DNA of 64,000 nucleotides from Quercus robur (lineage: Eukaryota; Streptophyta; Magnoliopsida; Fagales; Fagaceae): assembly GCF_932294415.1 (NCBI RefSeq), contig NC_065536.1, positions 35,212,354 to 35,276,353 of the forward strand, written 5' to 3'. Position numbers and translations under genes: made by a program. The notes below the pieces were generated by a model. It had not been told where the DNA came from, searched no databases, and saw nothing but the letters and a program-made list of their open reading frames with translations. Of the stretch, positions 11,200 to 21,326 are shown one piece after another; the stretch's first letter is position 1, and each line of letters starts with the position of its first letter.

Positions 11200-12650
11200 T
11201 TTAGATGTATTGACTCTTGAGGGGTTCGAGAACAAACAGACTTGTATCCATGATTTCTGTTCCATGGCAATAAATTATTTTTCAATATCTGAAATCTTTT
11301 TCAGGTGTCAATTATTAAATATAAATGAAGAAAAATGATCAAATTTCATAACTTAGTAGGGGAAAAAAAGAGGGAAATAAAAAAAGAATTTGGAAAATAA
11401 GAATTAAGATTCAGGTTACAACAAAGTTGAAGGTTCAATCATGGCAAAATATTGGAGAACCAAAAAATAAAAAAATAAAAATAAAAGCCATATCAGAAAG
11501 TTCAAGAGGGGAAACATGAGAGTGAGAGAGGACAGGACTCACCTGGCTATCTGGATCTGGCCTGCATTTGCAACCAAAGCTGGATCTAGCCTTGTGTCAT
11601 ATACCGAGAGATTTGAGGGGATGTGTATTATCTATTATGTTCAAAGACCTTTATATTTAGGTTTGCATTCACTTCAAGTGGCACTGTTCACTGCCCTTGT
11701 TTCTGAACTTTCAAAATTACTACTCCAATTCTCTCTATTTTGAATAGAAAAACAAGATTAAACTAAAAAGGTGTTTTCAGAAATCAACCCAAAAGAGGTC
11801 CTTTTTTCTCTAGATCACCAACCAAACACTTTCCCAACCCCATTTTTGTTACTGTTTTCACTAAATTTTTTTTTTTTTTGATAAATTACCATTTTCACTA
11901 TAATTGAAATGGACTAAATCAAACTCCACCTAGTACTGTTAACCTGGTTCAACTGATTATCTTTCATTTAACTTTTATTCAGATTCAATCTTGGTTGGAT
12001 GCTATAGACTGATTGTGAATAAAAAAGGAACAACCCATAACCATTAAAAATCTCATAGGATGAATTTAACATAAGACTAAAAAATATGTTCATATCTTCT
12101 TATTTTTGATAAATACTTTAAATGAAATTTTGTACAAGAAGCATCAGTTATTACTAAATTACTCTTAAAATATGTTTTATTTCAACTTCAGCTATTGAGC
12201 AGTCTAATTTCTATACAAGTTTAACATTCTTTTAATTTTCTTACCACGCTATTCCAAACTTCTTCTTAGTCCTAAACAATATTTCATAAGATTCTGAAAG
12301 ACAACTAAATACACACACACACACAGAGTAATGCTAGACTGAAAACAAAAGGGTCATGTAATATACAGAATGCAACGCTCAATAGAACTTCTGAACACAA
12401 GGGAATAATAGATTCGAATTCCAATGACCATTGAACTAGTTCAAATTTGAAGCCTTAATCATGATACAAAAGAAACGAGCACAACTAGAAGTCTTCCAAA
12501 ACTTGTATGGAGTACTAGCAGGGGACATGATCACATAAAAATAATAAAAAATTAAAAAAACTACAGGAAGCTGAGTTATACAAGTTACCGGTCAGTTCAA
12601 TCCACTCCCATGAAATTGAAAAATATACTTTTTATTTGCCAAGCTACTGA
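11200..12650. other. Intergenic DNA downstream of the PPR gene
   Basis: AT-rich sequence with no gene I can support. It includes the 3' flank of the minus-strand PPR gene (12400-12650) and a short ACACAC run near 12313. Confidence 0.5.
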
Positions 12651-12651
12651 T

Positions 12652-13869
12652 CTACAAAGGAAGAGCAGCTTCAATTTTCCCCCAGGAATCCACAGCAGGC
12701 CCCTTAAGCCTTTTCTTCATCTTCTCAACAATCTCTTTCGCTTCCTCCCCTCTTGACATTTTCACCAACCCGTTAACCAGACCCTTCATTGCCTCAAAGG
12801 GCGGAATCCACCTCCTTCTTATAGTCTCTTTACACATTTCCAAAGCCAAATCAAACTCTCCCTCCTTAACCGCATTTCGTATCAAAGCATTATAAGGAAA
12901 CGAACACGGTGAAACATAACCATCCCTCAACATACTCTCCAAAACCTTCTTGGCCGATTCCAAATCCCCTACCCTACAAAACCCATCAATGATAGTATCA
13001 TAACTAACAGAATTTGGCTTCACGCCTTTGGAAACCATATCGTCCAACAACTTCTTAGCTCGAGCACACTCTTTGCTCTTGCAGAGTCTCGAAATCCTAT
13101 AATTATAACTAGCCAAATTGAAGTCCAACCCTTTATTTAAAACCTCCTTCACAACCCCATCAAACCCAACCAAATCATTATTCTTCAAATAACCCTTTAA
13201 CAAGACATTATAAGAATCAATATTGGGCAAAACCTTATTATCTTTCTCCATTATCTCAACCCAATTAAGCGCAGCCACAACATCATTATTTTCCTCAACA
13301 AAAGATTTCAAGACCAAATTATTAGACGCAATACCAGGAGTGACATTGAGTTTCAAAGGCAGAGTTTGAAAGAGATCACGAACCTGATCGAAGAGGCGAT
13401 TGTTGAGGTGAGCGGTGAGGATGGCACAAAGGGATTTCTCGGAAAGTTGAGAAGAAGATTTGATGAGTTCGAGGGTGTTGATTGCGTGATCGAGCATGGC
13501 GGCGCTAGAGTAGAGCATGATGAGGCGGATGAAGAAGCCTTCGGAGTTGGGTGTTGGGTGGGATTGGAGGACGCGGTGAATGAGGTCAGGGCGATTCGCT
13601 CGAGCGAGTTTTCGGATGGAGAGGTGGTAGATAGGCCGGTGGCGTTGAAAGGTGGGGAAGTGGATGGATTTTTGGAGGATTTCGGCGAGTTTGTCTGGGT
13701 TTGATTCGGAGATAATGGCGGCTTTGGCAGCTCGGAATGAAGGGAAGGGTGGGGTTGGGGTTGGGGTTGGGGTGGTGGAGTAGAAGAGGGGTTTTGGTAC
13801 GTCCACATTGCGGTTGAGGTGGATGAAGAGTCGACGGCTTTTGCTCAAACTGGCCATTTCTGAGGACAA
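12652..13869 (-). CDS. Pentatricopeptide repeat protein, PPR336/rPPR1-like, probably mitochondrial
   Basis: An intact 405-residue single-exon ORF. The N-terminus (about residues 1-35) is rich in Ser, Arg and Leu and poor in acidic residues (SLSKSRRLFIHLNRN), as expected of a mitochondrial presequence; a Thr-Pro repeat follows. Met1 or Met5 could be the start. Degenerate PPR units fill the middle, and clear ~35-residue units follow: SYNVLLKGYLKNNDLVGFDG, ASYNYRISRLCKSKECARAK, SVSYDTIIDGFCRVGDLESA and SFPYNALIRNAVKEGEFDLA. It closes with MKGLVNGLVKMSRGEEAKEI and ends IEAALPL, close to the C-terminus of the Arabidopsis PPR336 (At1g61870) group as I remember it. That group is P-class and associates with the mitochondrial ribosome. 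No deaminase or DYW domain is seen. This is the only host gene in the window that looks functional; transposons flank it on both sides. Confidence 0.88.
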   Translation of the reverse strand: MSSEMASLSKSRRLFIHLNRNVDVPKPLFYSTTPTPTPTPPFPSFRAAKAAIISESNPDKLAEILQKSIHFPTFQRHRPIYHLSIRKLARANRPDLIHRVLQSHPTPNSEGFFIRLIMLYSSAAMLDHAINTLELIKSSSQLSEKSLCAILTAHLNNRLFDQVRDLFQTLPLKLNVTPGIASNNLVLKSFVEENNDVVAALNWVEIMEKDNKVLPNIDSYNVLLKGYLKNNDLVGFDGVVKEVLNKGLDFNLASYNYRISRLCKSKECARAKKLLDDMVSKGVKPNSVSYDTIIDGFCRVGDLESAKKVLESMLRDGYVSPCSFPYNALIRNAVKEGEFDLALEMCKETIRRRWIPPFEAMKGLVNGLVKMSRGEEAKEIVEKMKKRLKGPAVDSWGKIEAALPL

Positions 13870-13956
13870 GGACTTTTAGAGGGTTTAAGCAAAAGTCGAG
13901 TGATGTTGATTTTAACTAGGGCAGCTTATACGACAACCCCACTGGAAATTGACAAG

Positions 13957-14152
13957 TTGCAAAAGCATACTTTTTTTTTTTTTTTTAAGAGTTTCAACTT
14001 ATGGGATCCGCTTTTGATAATAGTAGTTTTATATCATCAGATCAAGGCACTAATCAGTTTTTGGTGTAGGTGGAGATTGAACTTAGATCTCTTATTCAAC
14101 CATCAGAAACTTTACTAGTTGAGCTAACTAGAACCTACTTGCAAAAGCATAC
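13957..14152 (-). mobile_element. tRNA-derived SINE with 14-bp target duplication
   Basis: Body 13971-14138, minus strand. The head has a box A-like TAGCTCAACTAG and, about 35 bp later, a box B-like AGTTCAATCTCC, the spacing of a tRNA-derived RNA polymerase III promoter. The 3' end is an A run (T run 13971-13986 on the plus strand). The flanks TTGCAAAAGCATAC at 13957-13970 and 14139-14152 are identical. It lies about 100 bp upstream of the PPR gene start and does not disturb its ORF. Confidence 0.85.
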
Positions 14153-14261
14153 ATTGATGAGTTATAAAATGGGATGATAAAATAGATAAAATAAGTTTTT
14201 AGGGTGTAAAATAGAGACTGGTATGCATCCTAGGACCGGATGCTAGTGCTCTAAGAGAAAT

Positions 14262-14789
14262 TTTTACAAGAAATTTGTCATTTGACTTTATTTTTGAAAC
14301 AATTTGGTTAGTTGTCAAGTTTGCAAAACTATTTTTGCAAACTAGCATTTCAAGGCTTTGAAACTCGAGTTCAGTGAAGGAATCGAGTCTCTAAGCCTCG
14401 AGTTGCAAGTGGTGGAAATCTGATGTAGAAGAAAAAATCCACGTGGAAGTCTTCTGTCAAAAAACATTTGGGTTTATGCATGTTAGGGTATGGTCGTGGG
14501 TTCTACTTTTTCTTCTTCTTCTTTTGGGTTCTTCTTTTTCAAATCTTCTTCTTCTCCCCTTCCTCAATCTGCTTCTTATTCACGCTCTATGGAACTTGAG
14601 TTTTAGAGACTCGAGTTCTACGTGAATTATTTATCCACACTAGCTTGAAACTCGAGTCTGTAAGACTCGAGTTTCTTCACTGAACTCGAGCTTCTAAAGC
14701 TCAAGATGTTAGTTTGCTAAAATGTTTCGAAAACATATCAATTAATGAAATAGTTACTAAAATCATGTTTAATGACAAATTTCCCCGAA
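14262..14789. mobile_element. Fold-back element with long CTCGAG-rich inverted arms
   Basis: The left arm (about 14262-14412) and right arm (about 14640-14789) are imperfect reverse complements. Both hold aaatttgtcatt near the outer end, then ttgcaaactagca / tagcaaactaaca, then several actcgagt blocks (gagttcagtgaa occurs in both). The ~225-bp centre is T-rich with no coding signal. This resembles a MULE-type or other fold-back MITE; I could not confirm a target duplication. Confidence 0.6.
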
Positions 14790-15339
14790 AATATTAACCC
14801 TTGTGTAGTCTTTGCATTATTGTCTAACAATGGCACCAAAGAAAGATGGGATATGGAAGGGCCTTAGGCCATTGCCTAATTTGCTTAGTGGAAGGAATTG
14901 TTGGTCCTGTATTTAGTAAGGTAATTAACAAAATAATTATCAACTACAAGTTTCCCATCTCTAGGAGAGATGATATGCAAGATTGGCTGGCAAGGGCAAA
15001 AGGTCCTCTCCAAGATAGACTTGAGAAGTGGCTATCACAAAACAAAGACTAGAATTTTTTTTTTCTTTTTTTGAGAGAGCAAGGACTAGACATAGAGACG
15101 AGTGGAAAAATACTTTCGTGATCCATCATTGATTATTTGAATGTTTTAATGATGCTTTGTGCTTACAAACGCTCCAAGCACCTTCATGAGATGTTGCAGC
15201 TGTCGCTTGGAGTATGTGAAGCAAGGGAGTCAATCTCGTACTAGAGGTTGTATTGGTTTGACCAGTGGAACGATATATTTCGATACCGGTTAATACCGGT
15301 GTACTGTTTCAGGTTTACCATTATTTTTTATATTTATAA

Positions 15340-15344
<5 letters not shown>

Positions 15345-15372
<28 letters not shown>
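15345..15372. repeat. (TA)n microsatellite
   Basis: Alternating TA inside the GGTACCGG-rich element. Confidence 0.8.
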
Positions 15373-15377
<5 letters not shown>

Positions 15378-15611
15378 AAAGTTTACTATAAAATATTATC
15401 TCAATTCAGAATAAATTATTCATGGTTTTAGACTTTAGCATCAATTGAAAGAAGAAGAAAAAAACATAATATAAAAAATAGAAAACTTAATTGTTCATTG
15501 CATATTAAGCAAACAAATAATACTAATAAGTTAATACAAATAAGTTATCATTCTACCCTTACAAAAATTCAAAAATTACAAAACTAAAAATGAAAAAAGA
15601 AAAAATAAATG

Positions 15612-15612
<1 letters not shown>

Positions 15613-15653
<41 letters not shown>
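15613..15653. repeat. Poly-T run of about 41 bp
   Basis: A continuous T run in the GGTACCGG-rich element; its length is likely unreliable in assembly. Confidence 0.9.
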
Positions 15654-15654
<1 letters not shown>

Positions 15655-16021
15655 TACCGACCTTAACGCCTGGTATCGGCCGGTAATGCCCGAAATCGAC
15701 CGGTACATGGCCAATACTGTCAGTATTTAAACCGGTATAAAACGTTAGCATTTCGATATCAGTATACATACCAGCCGGTACCGGTACGGTATCGACCACC
15801 TTGATGTGAAGTCATTTATTTTGATGATATATTATAGCAAAAATATGCAAGACCACATTGAGAACTCATGGAAAGTCTTGTTTTTTTTGTTTTTTTGTTT
15901 TGGTTGGTTTTCCTTACAGTTTCCCTTTTTTCATTTTTCTCCCCTTCACTATATATCCCGACCCATCTGTTTTCTTATTCTTTCTATAGCAAAACATAGC
16001 AAAAATCAATCTCTCCCAAAA

Positions 16022-16988
16022 GGTAAAATATTATTTTGGTCTCTAAACTTTATCAAAAGCCTTTTTTTTTTTTCATGTCTAAACTTTAAGAAGTTCATTT
16101 TCATCCTTAAACTATTGAAAATTTCGTTTTTCATCCCTAAACTATTGAAAATGTTTTATTTATGTTCTTAAACTTTACCAAAAAGTTTGTTTTTCATCCC
16201 TAAACCATTAAAAGAAAGTTATTTTTTCATATCTATTTTCGTCTCTAATGCACTGTTTGTTTTGAAGTAAAATATTTTCCAAAAAATGTTTTCCCAATTT
16301 CTGGTGTTTGTTTGCATGTAAAATGTGTCAAACTTGTAAAATATTTTCCATTGACCATAAAATCCTTTATAAAAAAATTGTAAAACTTTTTACCATTAAA
16401 AATTTGGTAAAACATTTTACAAAAACATACTGTGGCTTCCTTTCACCTCATCTAGTGGCTAGGTCATTAGTCCAGTGCCCGGAGTTGTCGCTCCAACGAT
16501 TGATGCCAACGGTCTTATAACCAGAGGCACCATTTCAGCGATCGGTGTCAAAGATTTGATAACTGAAGCCGTTGTTTCTGCCACTGATTTTGGTGATTTG
16601 GTGGTTAGGGACACCACTTTGGCCACCGGTGCTGACAATCCAATCACTAGAGAGACTGCTTCGACGACGATCGACATAGCTATCGTTTTTGAGATCCAAT
16701 TACCAAACCTCTAATACCAGCAGCTCTAATGGCTGAGCCACCGATTTTGGAGGTTTGCTTAAAAAAAATTTACTTGTTATACCAAACACCTAAAAATGTT
16801 TTATTCGTAAAAAGTTTTACTTGTAAAATATTTTACTTTTAAAAATACTTTACTTCAAAAAAAATGGAGCATAAACTATTAAAAAAACTCTTTACAAAAT
16901 TTAGGGATGAAAAAAGAAATTTTAAAAGTTTTTACAGATGAAAAACAAATTTTTGTAAAAGTTAAGGGAGCAAAATAATATTTTATCC
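16022..16988. mobile_element. Inverted-repeat element hosting a nested MITE
   Basis: The left end GGTAAAATATTATTTTGG is matched by the reverse complement of the right end (GGATAAAATATTATTTTGC). Both arms continue with short subrepeats of the type ctaaact-ttaaaagttNgtttttcatccct. The centre is occupied by a separate element (16249-16871). It has no coding sequence. The superfamily is uncertain; AAAA flanks both ends but is too simple to call a duplication. Confidence 0.6.
16249..16871. mobile_element. Tourist/Harbinger-type MITE, nested
   Basis: The left end TGCACTGTTTGTTTTGAAGT and the reverse complement of the right end (TGCTCCATTTTTTTTGAAGT) match, followed by aaaatatttt-type sequence on both arms. 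TAA flanks both sides (16246-16248 and 16872-16874), fitting the TWA duplication of PIF/Harbinger. The centre is GC-richer than its surroundings and has short opposing open frames without family signals. It sits inside the 16022-16988 element. Confidence 0.65.
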
Positions 16989-17217
16989 AAAATCACATGC
17001 CATATTTGCAATTAACAAACCCCAAAATAGCGAAAGGCCCACACAATTGGCAACCCCACAACAAACCTTTACCATATATTTTGAGAGAGAGTGAGAGAAG
17101 AAGGGGTGTTAGGATTTAGGCAAGCACTATTAGGTGAGGATAGCAATGTATAAGGAAGGAGTCACCAAAGGGGAAAATAAGTGGGTTGAACAAATGATGG
17201 GGAAAAAAGAGTGGCGT

Positions 17218-17236
17218 GGGGGGGGGGGGGGGGGGG
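17218..17236. repeat. Poly-G run (19 bp)
   Basis: Nineteen consecutive G bases, flanked by purine-rich sequence. Confidence 0.9.
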
Positions 17237-17342
17237 AGAGGGAGAGATGGGAAAAAAAGAATGGAATTATTAATTTCATAATATTTTAATGAAATTATTA
17301 TTTAATAAAAGAAAAGGCATATAATCAAACACAACTTTACTA

Positions 17343-18625
17343 AGGCTTTGTTTCAGTGGTAAACTGAAATCCGAAAACAATTTACACCTAGGTCTTCGTT
17401 TGGCACCACTTGAAAATACAGTCAAACTGAAAATAGAATTTAGTTTGACTGTAAAATTGGCTACACAACCTGTAAAATCATTTTAACCCTTATTTTACCT
17501 TCAATTCATTTATGTATTTCCTTACTCCTCACACATGGTCTGAACACTCCACTTACCTATCCACTCAAAGCTCACCTTAGCTCATCCCTCCCTCCTCACG
17601 TGAAGCCACCGCCAGTCCGAGCTCCACCCCACACTTTGACGAGCACCACCGCCGTTTTCCCTTCCACGCTAGTGAGTTTTCTCCCTTTTCTTCTCCGTCT
17701 CGCTCAACCTCACCTCCGACCACTCCAAGCCCACCTCTAGCTCTGCATTTACCCGATCCATAAAGCCATAACTCTCCCTCACACCAGCGAAGCCCTACCC
17801 TTCTCTAACATCTCTGATCCGTGGCTCTACCGTCACTAGCGAAGCTTTACTCTCAAACCCACCCTCTACAATACTTGATCCACATCCCCTCAAACCCATC
17901 TAGCCAAATCCACCCTCAAACCCATCAAAAACCCATATTTTCCACACCTTCTCTTCCCTTGTCTTCTCTGATCCAATATATATATATTTAAATATATATT
18001 TATATGTTTACTTATTTATTTATTAATTACCCATTTATTTATTTAATTATTGATTTATTCGGATCTTGATAATTGTAGTTTGGTGTTAAAATTATATGTA
18101 GAGAAATATATGTGCATAAATGATGGTACGTAGTTGTCAATGTGATTTGGATGTTTTGGTGAATGTATATGGCAGCTTGTGAATACTGTGGACACACTGC
18201 TACATTGGTTGTGTTTTTGCATTGATCTTGAATTGGGCTTGTTATAATATTTACATGAATTTGGATGGTTTAACAAAAATTAAGCATGGTTGTATGCTGA
18301 TTATGTTAGAGATTACATTGTTGTGTTGGTTGACAGGGTGTGCTGTGTTGTTTTGTCTTTGTGATGTTGTATATACTGTGTAATGTCTAAAATAGAATGC
18401 TTGTTTATGTACCTCTTAGACCATAGTGTTTGTTATTTTTAGATGAAGAGAAAAACCAAAGCAGCAATTCTTGCCTCAGTTGCATTTATCCTCCTTTTGG
18501 GGGTTGCATTGTTAAGAAAATTGAGGCATAGACAACTGCATAGGGCACCTTATGTTAATTATGCAGCCGAAAGAGAGCACTACATAAATAGTATTCTACA
18601 TGGAAGTGAGAGATTTTGTAATGAA
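17343..18625 (+). mobile_element. 5' part of a second PIF/Harbinger element, truncated
   Basis: A leader starting near TAAGGCTTTGTTTCA (possible TAA duplication plus end) contains CT-rich sequence and leads to a splice-acceptor-like TATTTTTAG and the transposase first exon at 18443. The layout matches the element at 1433-6261. The right end, the DDE domain and the second gene are absent: the sequence changes abruptly at about 18625 into LTR-element DNA. The left boundary is approximate. Confidence 0.55.
18443..18625 (+). pseudogene. Harbinger transposase first exon (truncated)
   Basis: The ORF begins MKRKTKAAILASVAFILLL, then LRKLRHRQLHRAPYVNYAAE and REHYINSILHGSERFC. The exon at 2788 has the same plan: hydrophobic stretch, basic patch, P-x-VN-x-ER-x-YxNxIL. 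Homology stops after about residue 61, and the remaining residues to the stop at 18661 are unrelated sequence. Confidence 0.6.
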
Positions 18626-19595
18626 GGCCTAATTACAAAATCACTCCCTTCCCTCTCATAAACCTTGCCCCTTGTTTCATTAGGCTTTGATCCATTTACA
18701 ATAATGCTCTCATCTTACTCTCATGGGCTTTGATTAGAATGTACTTAGAGATTTTCAACCATTTGTCTCAAACATGGGCTTACAATGTATTCATCACCTT
18801 TGGGCTCTTCTCTTTCATTTCAATATCATCATTTATTTTTTTGAAGTAGCCCTCTAGTTAAAATATATTGTAGCCTTCCTTTCAAGGTCCATGAAGTTCT
18901 CATCATTTTGGGCCTAGGCATACAACAAAGAGGCCCAAAATTAGGGAAATTCATATTGACTTTGTAGGATTTTGTATGCTAAGTCCATAGCATACTTGTT
19001 ATCTTAGGCCTAAAGTCCTTTTTTTTCATAAGGGCTTTTTAATTTGGGCTTATGATAGCAATTAGGCTATGGTATTATGAACCTTTCAAGTTAAGATATA
19101 CCCTTGGATTTAGGGATAAGCCTCTTACATCTGAGAATTTCTTTTCTTTTATCCCAATTGTCTTAGGGTATGCCATAACTTTATGGTCATCCTTTCATTT
19201 TTACATCTTTTATTTGTCCTTTAGAATTAGGCAATCAGAAGATACATGTTTGAACAAACAAGAAATATAAAAATGTACCCTCTTTTGATTGGATATAAGA
19301 TCTTTCTAAGTGTGGGTAGGCTCTATAAAGCTAAAAGGATTGATAAATAGGTCACTCACAACTAGGTGGGCCATGATTCCATAGGCAATGGCATCGATTG
19401 TGAGTTGGTGGGATGAACTTCAAAAGACCTAGGCCCGAATGAAGCCTTCCATCTTCCCATTCATCACCAACCGAGGTAAATGGACAATAGAACCAAGTGA
19501 TGTGTGTGCAAACAAGTATTGAATAAACCTTTATTAAGGTTAAGACATAGGACACATAGAAATTAAACTCACAATCCGCAGTGGAGTCGTGACTA
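18626..19595 (-). mobile_element. Internal region of a minus-strand LTR element, no ORF left
   Basis: This lies inside the LTR at 19596-21326, downstream of its primer site on the minus strand. I see no gag or pol motif in it. Its far end abuts the truncated Harbinger exon at about 18625, so the element is probably incomplete. Confidence 0.45.
19574..19595 (-). promoter_or_regulatory. Probable primer binding site next to the LTR
   Basis: On the minus strand, directly after the LTR end TTTGTGTCCA, the sequence reads TAGTCACGACTCCACTGCGG. The gypsy LTRs at 40680 and 61939 are followed by a closely similar TAGCGGCGACTCCACTGGGG. The shared CGACTCCACTG core supports a tRNA primer site; the tRNA was not identified. 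Confidence 0.55.
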
Positions 19596-21326
19596 TGGAC
19601 ACAAACGGGGAGTTGCCACCTAGTTTTTGCAATGGCTTAGGAACCATGAATATAGCGTCCTCTCGAGGAAGACGGGGAGTTGCCACCTAGTTTTTGCAAT
19701 GGCCTAGGAACCATGAATATAGCATCCTTTTGAGGAAGGATATTTTTTTATCTTACTACCAGAGTATGGGTTCGAAGTTTAGGTATGGTTTTGGGAAGGT
19801 GTTAGGCACCCAAAACCGCCTAACCTTAGGGTTGGCTTCTTCTTTTTATGTCTTATGTATTAACCCTATTAAAGGCATATTTAACATTGTATTTATACTC
19901 ACATATGCACTAGCATACATCAAACCATACAACATGGCATCAATCATCCCAAAAACCTAATCATTCATCTATCATGGCATATCACAACCCAAGCCTAGCA
20001 TACATCTATCATGGCATCCCATATCAATCTAGCATCCATCTAGCATCATGTCGTCATATCACATCCAAGGCATAAGCATATAAACAATTAATCAAGGCAT
20101 AATATAGGCAGCAAATAATCATGGTATCATCAAGGGTCATTGGAAAATGTTAAGAACACAAACATGCTTATTCAAACCACCATATCATGTTCATCAACAC
20201 TAAACCAGATTATGTCACAAACAAATGCATGTACATATGAATGCATGACTTACCTCACTTACTTTACTGCATCTCAGCATTTATGGCATTAATGCATGAA
20301 CATGTGAATGCATGTTCATGGCATCAAAACAAGTCAACCAAAGATAAACCCTAATTTAATCATGTGGAAGACAAATGAACAACAAACACAGAACAAGGAA
20401 TAAAACCTATAAAAGAGGGAACAAACAAAGGCATATCATGTGAAATAAGCAAAGAAAATAAAGTAGAAATTTGAATTAGGGTTTCTGGGCAGCAGTATGC
20501 ACTCGCATGTAGAGAAAATAGATAAATACTTAAAATAATAAATCTAACAACCTGACATGCTTAGAAATATAAAGGCTATCTAAAACTAGGTTATGCAAAC
20601 ATATTACAACATAAAACAAGCAAAGAAACAAGATTAACAACAAGATTAAAACAGAAAAGAGAGAAAAGAGTTTAGAACTCAATACCTCAAAACAAAAGCT
20701 CTTTAAGCTTGATTTTTTACTGTTCCCCTTGTTCAAATCTATTCACAATCAATAAAAAGTGATTCGTAATCTTAAACTCAAAGATCAAAGCTAGAAATGG
20801 CCCTAACCAAAAAAAAATTGACTTGAGCATGTTTTGTGAAAACTCCTTCTTTTGTTCACTATTTTTAATGAATCTTCATGTTTTCCCTTAGGATTTGTCT
20901 CTTTTGAAAAGGTAACATGTATGGCTATTTATATTGTGAAAATGGGGGTTTGGAACAGCTCCCAAACGATGTGGGATTCGTTCCAAATCTCAGTCTTTAA
21001 TGCAGAAAACTTGCCTTTTATAGTTTATGGAACCCTACATGCAAGCACAGGTTTGGGCTTGCGTGCGCATGCATTGTGGCTACGCGCACATGCATTGTGG
21101 CTGCGCGCACAGGTTGATTCCTACACAAACAGGCCGAGAATTTCCTTGGTTTTATTTTTCCAAAAATAGATTTATTTGCTCATTAAAAGTTATATTTTTC
21201 ACTTTAACATTTCACAAGTCAATTTAACATTTGATTGGGCCCTAAACCAACCTTGAGTCTTAGAATTTCAACATCATTGGAAAACGGGGGCCTGAGTGAT
21301 AAGGGGTACAAAATGCGGTGTTTACA
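19596..21326 (-). mobile_element. LTR (minus orientation), 1.73 kb
   Basis: The minus strand starts TGTAAACACCGCATTTTG at 21326 and ends TTTGTGTCCA at 19596, giving TG...CA termini. Near the 3' end it holds a tandem duplication of about 66 bp (gagttgccacctagtttttgcaat twice, 19609 and about 19676). It is followed by a primer-site-like sequence, so it is a 5' LTR in minus orientation. The sequence is related to the LTRs at 24201-25859 and 49974-51597. Confidence 0.65.

Larger units (their letters stand above)
15241..15802. mobile_element. GGTACCGG-rich non-autonomous element
   Basis: Both ends carry repeated taccggt / accggta motifs in opposite sense: gataccggttaataccggt near 15278, and ggccggtaatg...accagccggtaccggtacgg near 15675-15790. 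The AT-rich centre holds a TA run and a 41-bp T run. There is no coding potential. The exact ends and superfamily are unclear, and no clean target duplication was found. Confidence 0.5.

Noticed and set aside
13366..13704. Open frame on the plus strand, 112 residues
   Set aside because: It lies antisense within the PPR gene and mirrors its codon pattern; no family signal.
13353..13808. Pro/Ser/Thr-rich minus-strand frame of 151 residues
   Set aside because: A shifted frame of the PPR gene; low-complexity composition follows from the repeat-coding frame.
14846..15052. 68-residue plus-strand frame (LVEGIVGPVFSKVINK, LARAKGPLQDRLEKWLSQ)
   Set aside because: Looks mildly protein-like but has no known motif, no close relatives in the window and no clear gene context.
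16475..16714. 79-residue frame with regular Thr/Ile/Val pattern
   Set aside because: Lies in the core of a MITE, is open on both strands and has no family signal.
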